Of a stretch of 64,000 nt of DNA, positions 1-9,104 are shown one piece after another. This DNA is from Hymenobacter sp. BT559 (lineage in GTDB: Bacteria; Bacteroidota; Bacteroidia; Cytophagales; Hymenobacteraceae). Positions within the stretch are counted from its first letter, which is position 1; the number at the start of each line of letters is the position of its first letter. The stretch is taken from contig NZ_JAGETY010000006.1 of NCBI RefSeq assembly GCF_017571525.1, forward strand, positions 124,001 through 188,000. The letters are read 5' to 3'. Below the pieces are notes generated by a model that worked only from the letters and a program-made list of their open reading frames with translations, did no database searches and was not told the DNA's origin. Made by a program: the position numbers and the translations under genes.

Positions 1-1
1 T

Positions 2-835
2 ATTGCGAGCTACAAGCCCGGCGATGCCGAGAAGTTTGGTGTTTCCTACGCCACGCTGGCCGGGGCCAATCCGCGCCTTATTTATGCGCACCTCACGGGC
101 TATGGGCCGGCTAGCCCCCGCGTGGGCTACGATGCCGTGCTGCAAGCCGAAACCGGCTTTATGCACCTCAACGCGGCCAGCCCGGCCGACCCGCCGCAGA
201 AGATGCCAGTGGCACTTATCGACCTGCTGGCCGCGCATCAGCTCAAGGAAGGTATTCTTACGGCGCTTTATCAGCGCGAAAAAACCGGTCGGGGTGCTTT
301 TCTCACCGTGAGCTTGCTCGACAGCGCGCTAGCCTCGCTGGCCAACCAGGGCGCTACCTGGCTTGTGACCGGCCACGACCCCCTGGCGCTTGGTTCGGGC
401 CACCCCGGCATTGTGCCCTACGGCACCGTGTACCGCGCCGCCGATGGCCAGCGCCTGGTGCTGGCGGTGGGCACCGATGCGCAGTTTCGGCAGCTGTGCC
501 TGGTGCTGATGCGCCCGCACTGGGCCGCCGAGCCGCGCTTTGCCACCAACTCAGCCAGGGTACGCCACCGGACGGCCCTTGAGGAGCTGCTGCTTGTGCG
601 CATTGCCGAGCTCGACAGTACTGCCCTGCTGCACGAGCTGGCCCGGCTAGGGGTACCCGCCGGCGCCGTGCGCACCGTAGGCGAGGCCCTGAGCCAGGAG
701 GCAGCCCAGGCTATGCTGCTGCCACCTCAGGGTCCGGCATTTCCCTTCGCTGGGCTGCGCACGGTGGCATTTCGCAGCTCGGCGTGGTCCGTGGCGGCGC
801 AGCTGCCCGCGCCCCCGGTGCTACCTGCCAGATAG
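2..835 (+). CDS. CaiB/BaiF family CoA-transferase, C-terminal part (5' end outside window)
   Basis: Open at the left edge; the frame runs from base 2 and 277 residues are visible. Family III CoA-transferases move CoA between carboxylic acids through an aspartyl-CoA thioester in the cytoplasm. The fragment shows the family pattern: a tyrosine/glutamine-rich YDAVLQAETGF stretch near residues 42-53, the ALIDLLAAH segment whose Asp (about residue 74 of the fragment) aligns with the catalytic aspartate, and the TGRGAFLTVSLLDSALA block that follows. The substrate cannot be told from this part (2-methylacyl racemase and succinyl-CoA transferase types look alike here). It ends about 80 bp before the next gene on the same strand and is followed by no clear terminator. 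Confidence 0.88.
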   Translation: MASYKPGDAEKFGVSYATLAGANPRLIYAHLTGYGPASPRVGYDAVLQAETGFMHLNAASPADPPQKMPVALIDLLAAHQLKEGILTALYQREKTGRGAFLTVSLLDSALASLANQGATWLVTGHDPLALGSGHPGIVPYGTVYRAADGQRLVLAVGTDAQFRQLCLVLMRPHWAAEPRFATNSARVRHRTALEELLLVRIAELDSTALLHELARLGVPAGAVRTVGEALSQEAAQAMLLPPQGPAFPFAGLRTVAFRSSAWSVAAQLPAPPVLPAR

Positions 836-913
836 GGGCTAGCGGATAAGTAAACTCGGCCGTGCAACGCCGGAGGGGGCTTTGCCGTTGAGCCAGTTCT
901 TACGCTCCCTCCC

Positions 914-2191
914 ATGACTTCTGCATTTGTATCGCGCCTGCTGGGCGTGCTGCTGCTAGGGCTGTTGCTGCTGGCACAACGGCCGGCCCGGGCCTACTCG
1001 GTGCTCAGCCACCAGGCCAATATCGACTCGTGCTGGCTGCCTTGCCTGCGGCCGGCCATTGAGCGCCGCTTTCCGGGCGCTACGCCCGATGAGCTGCGCG
1101 AAGCCAAGGCCTACGCCTACGGCGGCGCCATCATCCAGGATATGGGGTATTATCCCTTTGGCTCGCCGCTGTTTACCAACCTCACGCATTATGTGCGCTC
1201 GGGCGACTTCGTGGAAAACCTGCTCAAAGAAGCCCACGACCGCAACGAGTATGCCTTTGCGCTAGGAGCGCTGGCGCACTATGCGGCCGATATCTACGGC
1301 CACGAAATGGGTATCAATCGGTCGGTACCGCTGCTGTTTCCCAAGCTCAAGGCTGAGTACGGCCCCGTTGTGACCTACGCGGAAGACCCGGTGGCCCACG
1401 GGCGCACCGAGTTTGCCTTCGATGTGACGCAGCTGGCGGCCGGCAAATACCGGTCGGCAGCTTATCACGATTTTATTGGCTTCAAGGTCAGCAAAGAAGC
1501 CTTGGAGCGCGCTTTTGCCCGCACCTATGGCATCGAGTTGAAGCAGGTTCTCTTTAACGTTGACTTGGCGCTGGGGTCCTATCGCTTTGCCGTGCGCAAC
1601 TTAATTCCGCTGGCTAGCCGGGCGGCGTGGCGCGCCAACCGGCATAAGCTGCGCGAGGTAAATAACCGCATCCGCCGCCGGGACTACGTCTACAAACAAG
1701 GCAAAGACGAGTTTGAGAAAGAGTTTGGGACTGCCTACGAGCACCCCAAGCTAGGGGCGCGCATCGTGGCTGGCATCATCGATATTCTGCCTAAAGTGGG
1801 CAAGTTGAAGAGCCTGAAGTTCATCGCGCCTTCGCCCGAAGCACAGGCGCTGTTTCGGGCCAGCTTCAAGCAGACAATGGTAACGCTGTGCAGGTTTACC
1901 AACGAGCAAATGGCCATTGACAAGCCGGCGCCCGACCTGGTGAATACCGATTTCGACACTGGCCACCCTACCAAGATTGGCGAGTACAGCCTGGCCGACC
2001 GCACCTATGGCGAGTGGGTGCGCGAGCTGGCCAAACGCGATTTTAAAGATGTTTCGGCGCCCATGCGCCAAAATATCCTGGCCTTTTTCGGCAATGCCAA
2101 CCAAGCGCCTATTGATGCTGAAGAGAAGGAAAAAGACAATCGCGCCAAGACGGAAGAAGCGCTAGCCCGCCTGCGCTCGCTGAAGATGTAG
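914..2191 (+). CDS. exported zinc-dependent phospholipase C family protein
   Basis: 425 residues with a clear signal peptide (hydrophobic residues 8-22, cleavage after ARA about residue 27). The mature part begins with a His-containing segment (YSVLSHQANID) and carries the ALGALAHYAADIYGHEMG block (about 115-133), typical of the zinc-dependent phospholipase C / S1-P1 nuclease-like helical fold where His and Asp residues bind zinc. It probably acts in the periplasm or outside the cell on lipids or phosphoesters. The C-terminal ~150 residues are a charged helical extension that I do not recognise. The ATG lies directly before the signal peptide. Family assignment is good, substrate unknown. Confidence 0.75.
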   Translation: MTSAFVSRLLGVLLLGLLLLAQRPARAYSVLSHQANIDSCWLPCLRPAIERRFPGATPDELREAKAYAYGGAIIQDMGYYPFGSPLFTNLTHYVRSGDFVENLLKEAHDRNEYAFALGALAHYAADIYGHEMGINRSVPLLFPKLKAEYGPVVTYAEDPVAHGRTEFAFDVTQLAAGKYRSAAYHDFIGFKVSKEALERAFARTYGIELKQVLFNVDLALGSYRFAVRNLIPLASRAAWRANRHKLREVNNRIRRRDYVYKQGKDEFEKEFGTAYEHPKLGARIVAGIIDILPKVGKLKSLKFIAPSPEAQALFRASFKQTMVTLCRFTNEQMAIDKPAPDLVNTDFDTGHPTKIGEYSLADRTYGEWVRELAKRDFKDVSAPMRQNILAFFGNANQAPIDAEEKEKDNRAKTEEALARLRSLKM

Positions 2192-2215
2192 CACCCGTAG
2201 GCGGCCTAGCGGCCT

Positions 2216-2671
2216 TTATTCATCGCCCCGGTTGCTGGGTAGGCCGGGAGGAGGTGTGCCCTGGTTACCGCGCAACGTCGGGATGCCCATTTTCTCCTCC
2301 CGCTTCTGCTGGTAGCGCGCAAACTGCGTAGACGTGAGCACATCCTTCAGCTGGTCGAGCCTGGCCAGGCTAACGTCGTCGATGTAGCTTTTTAGCTTGG
2401 CCGGGTTGTCGTGGTAGCGCTGGCGGGCTGCTTCTACATTGCGCACTGATGTTAGGTTGATGGAGCGCACCTTTTCAACCTGAGCCGGCGTGAGAGCCAA
2501 TGCCTGGGCCATGTTAGTCGTCAGGGCATCGGCCCGCGCCGAGGTGCTGGCCGCGACTGGCGGAGTGGAAGTAACTGGTTGCGTAGCAGGCGTAGGGTGC
2601 TTGGCCTGCGCCAGGAGCGTGACAGGGGCTAAAAGCAGGGCAGCTAGCAGAGCAGTCGGGGAGATATGCAT
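2216..2671 (-). CDS. small exported protein, Spy/CpxP- or DUF4890-like
   Basis: 151 residues with an N-terminal signal peptide (hydrophobic 8-21, AQA cleavage), a Thr/Pro/Ala-rich spacer to about residue 45, then an amphipathic helical region (ALTPAQVEKVRSIN, later LDQLKDVLTSTQFARYQQKREE). The LTPAQ...KV pattern and the terminal LTSTQFARY motif resemble small periplasmic LTxxQ proteins of the Spy/CpxP type, common in Bacteroidota as DUF4890-like proteins. They are helical periplasmic proteins, some with chaperone or stress-sensing roles; no catalytic residues are visible. It faces the phospholipase-like gene convergently (25 bp between stops), and a strong terminator separates it from the susE gene upstream on the same strand. 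Confidence 0.6.
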   Translation of the reverse strand: MHISPTALLAALLLAPVTLLAQAKHPTPATQPVTSTPPVAASTSARADALTTNMAQALALTPAQVEKVRSINLTSVRNVEAARQRYHDNPAKLKSYIDDVSLARLDQLKDVLTSTQFARYQQKREEKMGIPTLRGNQGTPPPGLPSNRGDE

Positions 2672-2750
2672 AACTTATAAAAGCCTAAATGCCGAATTAG
2701 TTGAAGCGTTTGAGCTGGGTGGCAACAAAGCTACTTTTAGGCCAGTTCAT

Positions 2751-2781
2751 AAAAAAAACCGCTGTGAGCAGCGGTTTTTTT
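2751..2781. terminator. bidirectional intrinsic terminator after the sus operon
   Basis: A perfect 12-bp stem (AAAAAACCGCTG / CAGCGGTTTTTT) around a TGAG loop with A and T runs on both sides. It lies 24 bp beyond the stop of susE on the minus strand, so it ends the susCDE transcript and separates it from the small exported protein gene at 2216-2671. Confidence 0.9.
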
Positions 2782-2804
2782 ATGAAGAGCAATGTACGAG
2801 CCTA

Positions 2805-3614
2805 TTAGGGCTTGATTGTAACGGTGCCCGACTTGCCGTCGGCGCTCGGGGCTAGCACGATATTATACGTGCCGGCCGTAGTGATTTGCAGGTTGTTGTT
2901 GCCATTAGTGAGTGTGATGCCTTGGGCCAGGCTGCTCATCGTGATAGCGGTTGTTGCCTGCGTAGTTCCAAAGTTTACTGACCAGTCATTGTTAGCACGG
3001 AACTTGAATTCAGCGGCTTGCAGGGGAAGACGGGCTTTAAAAGTTTGGCTGTAGCAATCGTAGGTGAGGGCTACATCAGTGCCCCAGTCGGTGCCGGCGG
3101 GGCCAATCAGGCTCCAGGTACGACCAGTGGTGTTCGGTACGCATACGGGTGTAGGAGTAGCCGAAAGCGTTACGACCGACGAAGACTGCTTGGTAGCATT
3201 TGGGCTCACCGAAGCAACCACGCGCGCGTCTACCTGGCCAGAAGCCCCATAAGGTACCCCTAGCGCAAAGAAGGCGTTTGCCAACTGGGCCTTGGTCAGC
3301 GTAATAGCGCCAGCCGAGGTGCCGCCATCGAACGATTGTGGGCTGCTGAAGTCGCCACCTTTTTTATCAATCTGCAGCGAGTAGCTGGTAGCTGACTGGT
3401 AGCCAAAGTCGGCAGCGGTGAACGTAAACGTGTCGCCGGTGCTGTTCGCATTAGCGGTAGAAAGCACCAGGTCTGGCGTAGTGGTAGCAACCGAAAGGGC
3501 GGGCGCCGCCTTGGGCGTGAGCGTGACTTTCGTCTCGTCCTTCTGGCACGAGCTGAAGCCAAGCAGGGCTAGCGTAAGCAAGCCGGCCGTAGCACGGGTA
3601 ATAGAGGTAAACAT
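2805..3614 (-). CDS. susE: SusE-like outer membrane lipoprotein
   Basis: 269 residues. A lipoprotein signal (LLGFSSC, lipidated Cys about 23) is followed by a SusE-type Ig-like domain (about 25-150, with SYSLQIDKKGGDFSSP and the AQLANAFFALGV helix) and a C-terminal beta domain with FKARLPLQAAEFKFRANNDWSVNFG (about 190-220), which resembles the starch-binding modules of SusE/SusF. It would sit on the cell surface and help bind an alpha-glucan or similar oligosaccharide for the SusC/SusD pair encoded directly upstream. It is the last gene of the operon, 100 bp after susD and just before a strong terminator. Only one binding module seems present, so it is shorter than Bacteroides SusE. The glycan is inferred from family only. 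Confidence 0.85.
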   Translation of the reverse strand: MFTSITRATAGLLTLALLGFSSCQKDETKVTLTPKAAPALSVATTTPDLVLSTANANSTGDTFTFTAADFGYQSATSYSLQIDKKGGDFSSPQSFDGGTSAGAITLTKAQLANAFFALGVPYGASGQVDARVVASVSPNATKQSSSVVTLSATPTPVCVPNTTGRTWSLIGPAGTDWGTDVALTYDCYSQTFKARLPLQAAEFKFRANNDWSVNFGTTQATTAITMSSLAQGITLTNGNNNLQITTAGTYNIVLAPSADGKSGTVTIKP

Positions 3615-3714
3615 GGGATATACAAGCTAACTGGGTGAGAAAAAGACAGTCGAATACCTAGAGTTCGCAAGCTGTAGCAGCCAAGGGCCCGCCACAGCCT
3701 GCGAACGAAATAGG

Positions 3715-5328
3715 TTAGTTGTAGCCGGGGTTCTGCGGTAGATTGGTATTCACAGTCCGGTCGCTGTTCGGAATGGGGAACAGCGTGCGGAACGACTCAA
3801 TGTCTTTGCCAGCCGGTACGCCGCCTTTGAAAGCCCAGTTATAGCCGGTAGTGAATTTACCAAAGCGGATAAGGTCGGTACGGCGATGACCTTCCCAGTA
3901 CAGTTCCCGGGCGCGCTCATCGAGGATATCATTCAGCGCAACGGCAGCCAGCGGTGCGGCGCCCGAGCGGGCCCGTACCTCGTTTACCTGGTCGAGGGCC
4001 GTGCCAGCCGTGCCGCCCGAGCCGCCCCGTAGCAAGGCTTCGGCATACATCAGCTTCACGTCGGCTAGGCGGAACATCGGGAAGTCGGTATCGGGGAAGT
4101 TGCCCGAGCCACCATTCACTTGTGCATCAGAGCCGGCTGCACCCGTCGAAGTAACATTCTTATACTTCAATACCAGGTAGCCATTGCTAAACAAGGTCAG
4201 CGTGTCTACGCTAGACTTCTGGCCCTTGGTGAAGAACAAGGTCTGGCGAGCGTCGGCATTACCTGTAGCGCCGCCCGGAAACAGCGTCGTCAGGGTAGGC
4301 TTGGTGCGCAGGCCGCCCCAGCCACCATTGATGCCGATAGCGGCGGGCTGTACGGCACCACCCACCGGGGCGTGCACGAGATAGGTCATGCCGCCATAGG
4401 TCTGGGTACGAATGCCATCGAACGTGATAGGGAAGATAATCTCGTTCTTAGCCGCCGATTTATCATTGTCGGCCAGGAAAAGCCACGAATAGTTGGGGCT
4501 CAGCGTATAGCCGGCGCCCAATACTTTGTTGGCATACGTGATAGCGTCGGTCGAGCGGTCGGTGCCGGTATACACCTTGGCGTTCAGGTACAGCTTGGTG
4601 AGCAGCGTCCAGCATACGGCCTTGTCGGCACGGGCATACACGGCGCGGGGGGCTAGCAGCAGCCCAGCCGCGTCTACAGCCTTCAGCTCCGACTCGATGT
4701 AAGTGAACAGGTCAGTGCCTTTTTTATACTGTGGAGTAGTGCCGATAGCATCATTCTCAGTAGCAAAAGGACCACCGCCAAACAGGTCGAGGGCGTGCCA
4801 GTACGAAAGGGCCCGAAGCACACGGGCCTCTTCGCGATAAACGCGTACCGTATTAGCCGCGTCCGAGCCTAAGCCACGCTTCGACAGGTTGGCGTCCGAA
4901 GTCTGGCGAATGAACTCGTTGCAGAGAGCGATTTCGTAAAACACCCGGTCGTAGGTGGCGCGCACAAACTCGTTGTTGGCATCCCACTGGTCCGTGTTCA
5001 ATTTAGGAAGCGTACCATCGTTCCAGCCAATAATGGCTTCGTCGGTGGTTACTTCCTGCACCTGCCAGTACTGGCGCAGGTAGTTCGAAAAGCCTTCGTC
5101 GATGCCCGTGATGTCGGGCTGGCCGGCGGGGCCCTGCTGGCCGCTCACCGCGAAGGTGGCGTAGAGGCGGGCTAGCACCTGCTGAATCTGGGCGGGGTCG
5201 CTATACACCACCTCCGCGTTGGCCGAATAGTCGGGCGCCTGATTGAGGTCTTTGGTGCACGAGGAAGCGGCGGCCAGCCCGGCGGCGAGCGCTAACATTC
5301 CCAGGGTGCGAGTGAAGTTGCGTTGCAT
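3715..5328 (-). CDS. susD: RagB/SusD family nutrient-uptake outer membrane lipoprotein
   Basis: 537 residues from the chosen ATG. A longer reading frame starts at 5361, inside the end of susC, but the ATG at 5328 directly precedes the lipoprotein signal (LAAASSC, Cys about 24). SusD proteins form a lid over the SusC barrel and bind the glycan. The expected parts are visible: the N-terminal helical TPR-like region (about 45-200, with YWQVQEVTTDEAIIGWND and YREEARVLRALSYWHALDLFG) and the C-terminal block (FRLADVKLMYAEALLR, then NEVRARSGAAP and ELYWEGHRRTDLIRFGKF). It lies between susC (22 bp) and susE (100 bp), clearly one operon. Confidence 0.95.
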   Translation of the reverse strand: MQRNFTRTLGMLALAAGLAAASSCTKDLNQAPDYSANAEVVYSDPAQIQQVLARLYATFAVSGQQGPAGQPDITGIDEGFSNYLRQYWQVQEVTTDEAIIGWNDGTLPKLNTDQWDANNEFVRATYDRVFYEIALCNEFIRQTSDANLSKRGLGSDAANTVRVYREEARVLRALSYWHALDLFGGGPFATENDAIGTTPQYKKGTDLFTYIESELKAVDAAGLLLAPRAVYARADKAVCWTLLTKLYLNAKVYTGTDRSTDAITYANKVLGAGYTLSPNYSWLFLADNDKSAAKNEIIFPITFDGIRTQTYGGMTYLVHAPVGGAVQPAAIGINGGWGGLRTKPTLTTLFPGGATGNADARQTLFFTKGQKSSVDTLTLFSNGYLVLKYKNVTSTGAAGSDAQVNGGSGNFPDTDFPMFRLADVKLMYAEALLRGGSGGTAGTALDQVNEVRARSGAAPLAAVALNDILDERARELYWEGHRRTDLIRFGKFTTGYNWAFKGGVPAGKDIESFRTLFPIPNSDRTVNTNLPQNPGYN

Positions 5329-5350
5329 AATAGCGATAGGGTGGGAAAAA

Positions 5351-8300
5351 TTAGATACCAAGGTTTAGGCCAACGGTGAACGTACGAGGACGGGGGTAAA
5401 TCGTATTGTCGATGCCCTGGGTGTTAGGCGTGCCGAAGTTTACAATTTCGGGGTCCAGGCCCGTGTACTTCGTGATTACAAACACGTTCTGAACTGCAAA
5501 GCTGAGGCTTAAGTTCGTACCTTTCTTAATTAGCTGGCCAAAATTGTAGCCTAGCGTAGCGTTCTGCATCCGCAGGAACGAGCCATTCTCCATGAAGTAG
5601 TCCGAATAGTACTGAGCCGAGGTGAAGCCTGAGTTCAGTACCTCGCGGTTCTTGTTGCTCACAAAGCCATTGCTGCCGGCGTCGTAGAAGGCCCCCGAGC
5701 GCTGGTTGTTGTAGATGTAGTTACCGAGGTTAGCCCGCAGCGTGAAGGCCAGGTTAAGGCCACCGTAGTTGATGTTGGCACCACCACCAAGGATGTAGCT
5801 TGGGCGGGGCGACTTGTAAACATAAAAATCGTCGGCAGTCGTGCCATTGCCATTACGGTCTACATACACGCCTTCGAGGGGCTTGCCATTCTGGTCGTAC
5901 ACCTGCTGCTGCAGATAAAACGACTGGGCCGCATAGCCAGCTTTGTTTACTTGAATCGTATTGCCTACGCCACCGCTGATGCCGCCCACCTTGTATACAT
6001 CAGGTAGATAAGTAATCTCGTTGTGGTTGTACGTGGCATTGGCATTCACCGTAATGTTAAGACGGTCGCCCTTAACTACATCCATGTTAACTACGGCCTC
6101 TACCCCTTTGTTGGTGAGCGAGCCGATGTTAAAGTTGCCAGCGTTGGAAAGGCCGGACAGCGCGGGGATAGTGACGAAAGCCAACAGGTTTTTCGTGTCG
6201 CGCTTGTACACGTCGATAGAGCCGTACAGGCGGCCGCCGAAGAAGCCGTAGTCCAAGCCCGCGTTGTAGGTCGTCGTGGTTTCCCAGGTAATGTTGGGGT
6301 TGTACTGATTCGGGCGCAGCGTCTGATAGAACGTGTTGCCGAGCTGGTACTGCGCCGTGAGCGTGCTCAGGCCCAGGTTGGCCAGGTAGGGGTAGTAGTT
6401 GCTATCGCCCAAGTCCTGCTGGCCGGTCTTGCCATAGCCAAAGCGCAGTTTCAGGTCCGAGATAGCCGTGTTGTCCTTCAGGAAATCCTCGCCTTTTATG
6501 CGCCAAGCAATGGCACCCGATGGGAAATAGCCGAAGTGATTTGGGTTAAAGCGCGAAGTGCCATCGGCGCGGAAAGTGCCGGTGACCAAGTACTTATCCG
6601 AGAAGTTCAGGTTAAGACGGGTGTAATAACCTTCCAGCACGTTGGTGTTGAGCGTAGTATATGAGCCATTGTAGGCCGGGGCCACGGGCTGCTGGAAAAC
6701 GGTGCCGTCAGCCGAGTAGTTATTAACGATGTAGTTGCGGTTCTGAAACTTCTGGAACGAGTAGCCTGCCAAGAATTCCAGCTTGGTGTTGGCACCAAAC
6801 GTGTGCTCGTAGCGGCCATAGGCTTCAAGCAGCGTGTTGTTGAGGTCCTGGGCGTAGTAATTGTTCACGCCGCGCTGGTTGAAATAGGCGGCAGCATTAG
6901 GAGCTGCATTAAGGGTACCCCGGCCGCGCTGAATGTCGTAGCCCACGTTGAGGTTGGCGCTCAGGCCCGGCACAAACGGGATTTTGTAGTCGAGCTGCAG
7001 GTTGCCAATGCTACGACGTACCGTGCTGCGGTCGCGGCGCTGGTTGATGAGGGCTACCGGGTTGAGTGTAGCCAGCGAGTTGAGGTTGCCATTGCCGCTA
7101 GGGTCCAGGAACTGGTAGTAGCCGCCAAACGGAGCATACTTGGGGTCCGAAGAAGTGATGGGCTGAGTGGGGTCATACGAAACGGCAGCACCCACGGCGC
7201 CCTGGTCCGAGAAGTTGTTGTCAATCCACGAGCCTTTCAGGTTCAGGTTTACGCGCAGGCTGCCGTTGAGCAGCACCGGGTTCAGGGTGATGGCGCCGGT
7301 GTAGCGCTTCAGGTCGTTGCGCTTCAGGATGCCTTCCTGGTAGAGGTAGCCAGTCGAGATGCGGTAGGGCAGAATGCCCGCCGCGCCGCTGATGCTCACG
7401 TTGTTATCAGCCGTGTAGGCAGTGCGGTAAATTTCGCGCTGCCAGTCGGTGCTGGCGTTGCCCAGCGAGGCCTTCTGGCTAGCCGAGCCCTTGGCGTTTA
7501 CTAGGGCCTTAAATTCGCTGGCATTCAGCACATCCACGTACTTAACAGGCGTAGACAGCGACTGCTGCGTCGAAGCGGTAGCGTGGAACGTGTCGCCCTG
7601 CGTACCGCGCTTGGTGGTGACCAGGATAACACCGTTCGAAGCACGCACCCCGTAGATAGCCGTCGACGAAGCATCTTTCAGCACCGTGATGCTCTCGATG
7701 TCGTTGGGGTTGATGAGTGTCAGGACGTTAGAAGCCCCAGATAGGCCCGTGTTATCTACCGGCACGCCATCGATAATAATAAGCGGCTGGTTAGAAGCCG
7801 ACAACGACGAGCCGCCGCGGATAAGAATCTGCGAATTTGCGCCCGGTGCGCCACCGCCGGTCGTAATCTGCACGCCAGCTACTTTGCCTTGCACTAGCTG
7901 CTCCGGGCTGGTTACCTGGCCCTTTACAAACTGCTTGGAGTCGATTTGCTCTACCGAGCCCGTCAGGTCCTGGCGGCGCTGCGTGCCATAGCCAATTACT
8001 ACGGCTTCGCCCAGGGCAGTGGCATTTTCAGCCAGCGTCTGGGCCGCTACGTTGGTCGTTTGGCCGGCCCGCACCGTCACCGGTACCCGGCTGGTAGCGT
8101 AGCCTACAAAAGAGATTACCAGCGTGTGCCCGCCGGTCGGAATGCCCGAGATAGTGTAGGTACCATCGGCATTGGTAGAGCCACCAACACTGGTGCCTTC
8201 TACCAGCACGGTTACGCCGGGGAGGCCTTCATTTTTAGCGTCGGTTACACGGCCGCTTACTGTGCCGGTACCCGCTTGGGCCCAGGCGCCTAGCGAAGCA

Positions 8301-8359
8301 GTCAGGCCTAGTACTAATAGAAGGAGAAACCGTAGTTTCACCAAGTAGGGTTGTTTCAT
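5351..8359 (-). CDS. susC: SusC/RagA family TonB-linked outer membrane transporter
   Basis: 1002 residues, the usual length of SusC. A signal peptide (to about 28) is followed by a carboxypeptidase-regulatory-like domain (about 32-112, GTVSGRVTDAKNEGLPGVTV), a plug domain with the SusC signature region (VIGYGTQRRQDLTGSV about 122-137; LIIIDGVPVDN; IESITVLKDASSTAIYG about 222-238) and a 22-strand barrel to the C-terminus. It imports oligosaccharides through the outer membrane using TonB energy together with the SusD lid. It is the first gene of a susC-susD-susE operon. The 745-bp region upstream carries a 16-bp palindrome suitable for a LacI-type regulator. No glycoside hydrolase is encoded nearby, which is unusual for a complete sus locus. 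Confidence 0.97.
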   Translation of the reverse strand: MKQPYLVKLRFLLLLVLGLTASLGAWAQAGTGTVSGRVTDAKNEGLPGVTVLVEGTSVGGSTNADGTYTISGIPTGGHTLVISFVGYATSRVPVTVRAGQTTNVAAQTLAENATALGEAVVIGYGTQRRQDLTGSVEQIDSKQFVKGQVTSPEQLVQGKVAGVQITTGGGAPGANSQILIRGGSSLSASNQPLIIIDGVPVDNTGLSGASNVLTLINPNDIESITVLKDASSTAIYGVRASNGVILVTTKRGTQGDTFHATASTQQSLSTPVKYVDVLNASEFKALVNAKGSASQKASLGNASTDWQREIYRTAYTADNNVSISGAAGILPYRISTGYLYQEGILKRNDLKRYTGAITLNPVLLNGSLRVNLNLKGSWIDNNFSDQGAVGAAVSYDPTQPITSSDPKYAPFGGYYQFLDPSGNGNLNSLATLNPVALINQRRDRSTVRRSIGNLQLDYKIPFVPGLSANLNVGYDIQRGRGTLNAAPNAAAYFNQRGVNNYYAQDLNNTLLEAYGRYEHTFGANTKLEFLAGYSFQKFQNRNYIVNNYSADGTVFQQPVAPAYNGSYTTLNTNVLEGYYTRLNLNFSDKYLVTGTFRADGTSRFNPNHFGYFPSGAIAWRIKGEDFLKDNTAISDLKLRFGYGKTGQQDLGDSNYYPYLANLGLSTLTAQYQLGNTFYQTLRPNQYNPNITWETTTTYNAGLDYGFFGGRLYGSIDVYKRDTKNLLAFVTIPALSGLSNAGNFNIGSLTNKGVEAVVNMDVVKGDRLNITVNANATYNHNEITYLPDVYKVGGISGGVGNTIQVNKAGYAAQSFYLQQQVYDQNGKPLEGVYVDRNGNGTTADDFYVYKSPRPSYILGGGANINYGGLNLAFTLRANLGNYIYNNQRSGAFYDAGSNGFVSNKNREVLNSGFTSAQYYSDYFMENGSFLRMQNATLGYNFGQLIKKGTNLSLSFAVQNVFVITKYTGLDPEIVNFGTPNTQGIDNTIYPRPRTFTVGLNLGI

Positions 8360-8501
8360 AAATTTGAAACTGGGGTGGGGAAAAGTGAAATAGAAATTAC
8401 AAGCTCAGAGGCTCTTGGCTAGCCGGCACAACGCGTGAAAATGGCCACTTACTGGTGCCAGGCAGGCCTCCGCAACAAGGAAGAAAAAAGGTGAGTAAGA
8501 C

Positions 8502-8517
8502 CTGCAATCGATTGCAG
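8502..8517. promoter_or_regulatory. perfect 16-bp palindrome, LacI-type operator candidate
   Basis: CTGCAATCGATTGCAG is a perfect palindrome with a central CG, the architecture of LacI-family operators. It lies about 143 bp upstream of the susC start codon. Bacteroidota often control SusCD loci with LacI-type regulators, so an operator for sugar-responsive control is plausible. No lacI gene is in the window. Confidence 0.5.
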
Positions 8518-8640
8518 ATTGAATGGGGCAGAATGTTAAAAAATTATTAGAATTCATAGCAAGATAAGCCATCGACCCAGCAGAAACCAACTAAAAAGCC
8601 CCTGCCAGCACGTGTGCACAAACCGCTTTTGGGGCACGGT

Positions 8641-8760
8641 CATGGCCATAGCATTTCGATAGTGGATAGAGGCTTTGTATAAAACATATTTATCTTATAA
8701 ATAAATATTTAAATTTAACAAGCAAAATATTGAGCATTTGATTTAGGTAATCCGTTGAAA
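8641..8760. other. AT-rich stretch in the 745-bp gap upstream of susC
   Basis: The gap from 8360 to 9104 has no credible gene. About 8660-8745 is very AT-rich (runs such as TAAATAAATATTTAAATTTAA), in strong contrast to the surrounding GC-rich DNA, and probably forms part of the susC promoter region or a curved/UP-like element. I found no exact TAnnTTTG element on the minus strand here. No DnaA-box cluster is visible, so an origin is not suggested. Confidence 0.4.
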
Positions 8761-8887
8761 GGCATTGCTATGGCGCGATGTATTGCTCAAGATAGGCTAG
8801 CGGATTCCTGCGTGTAGAACCGTTGCGGGCTAGGTAAAAGCAGCTACAGTTTGGTAGGGTCCAGTGCCTGCTTCATCAGAAAAACAG

Positions 8888-8919
8888 ACTGCCTAGCTGC
8901 CCATGAAAGGCAGTTTTTT
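8888..8919 (+). terminator. terminator-like hairpin without an upstream gene
   Basis: ACTGCCT (8888-8894) and AGGCAGT (8908-8914) form a 7-bp stem with a 13-nt loop followed by six T. No gene lies upstream on this strand between 8360 and here, so it may end an unrecognised short transcript or be a chance structure. Confidence 0.35.
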
Positions 8920-9104
8920 GTGGTAGCTAGGCGCTAAGTCACGGCACAAATTCTGCTCAGCGGCTCATTATACTAACAGTAGTTAGCTTTTGCGTTTTAA
9001 AACGGTGGCAAAAACTGCTTAGGCACCCTATATTTTGTTGAAATCAACGGGGCTTGCCCGCTAAGAAATGCGCTCCGTACTTTTGGATGATTTCGATTGC
9101 TTCC

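Noticed and set aside
8405..8590. 61-residue frame upstream of susC
   Set aside because: No signal peptide, domain or start context; it overlaps the palindrome and promoter region.
8641..8760. AT-rich stretch as a replication origin
   Set aside because: No DnaA-box cluster, no dnaA/dnaN or parAB nearby; promoter role is simpler.
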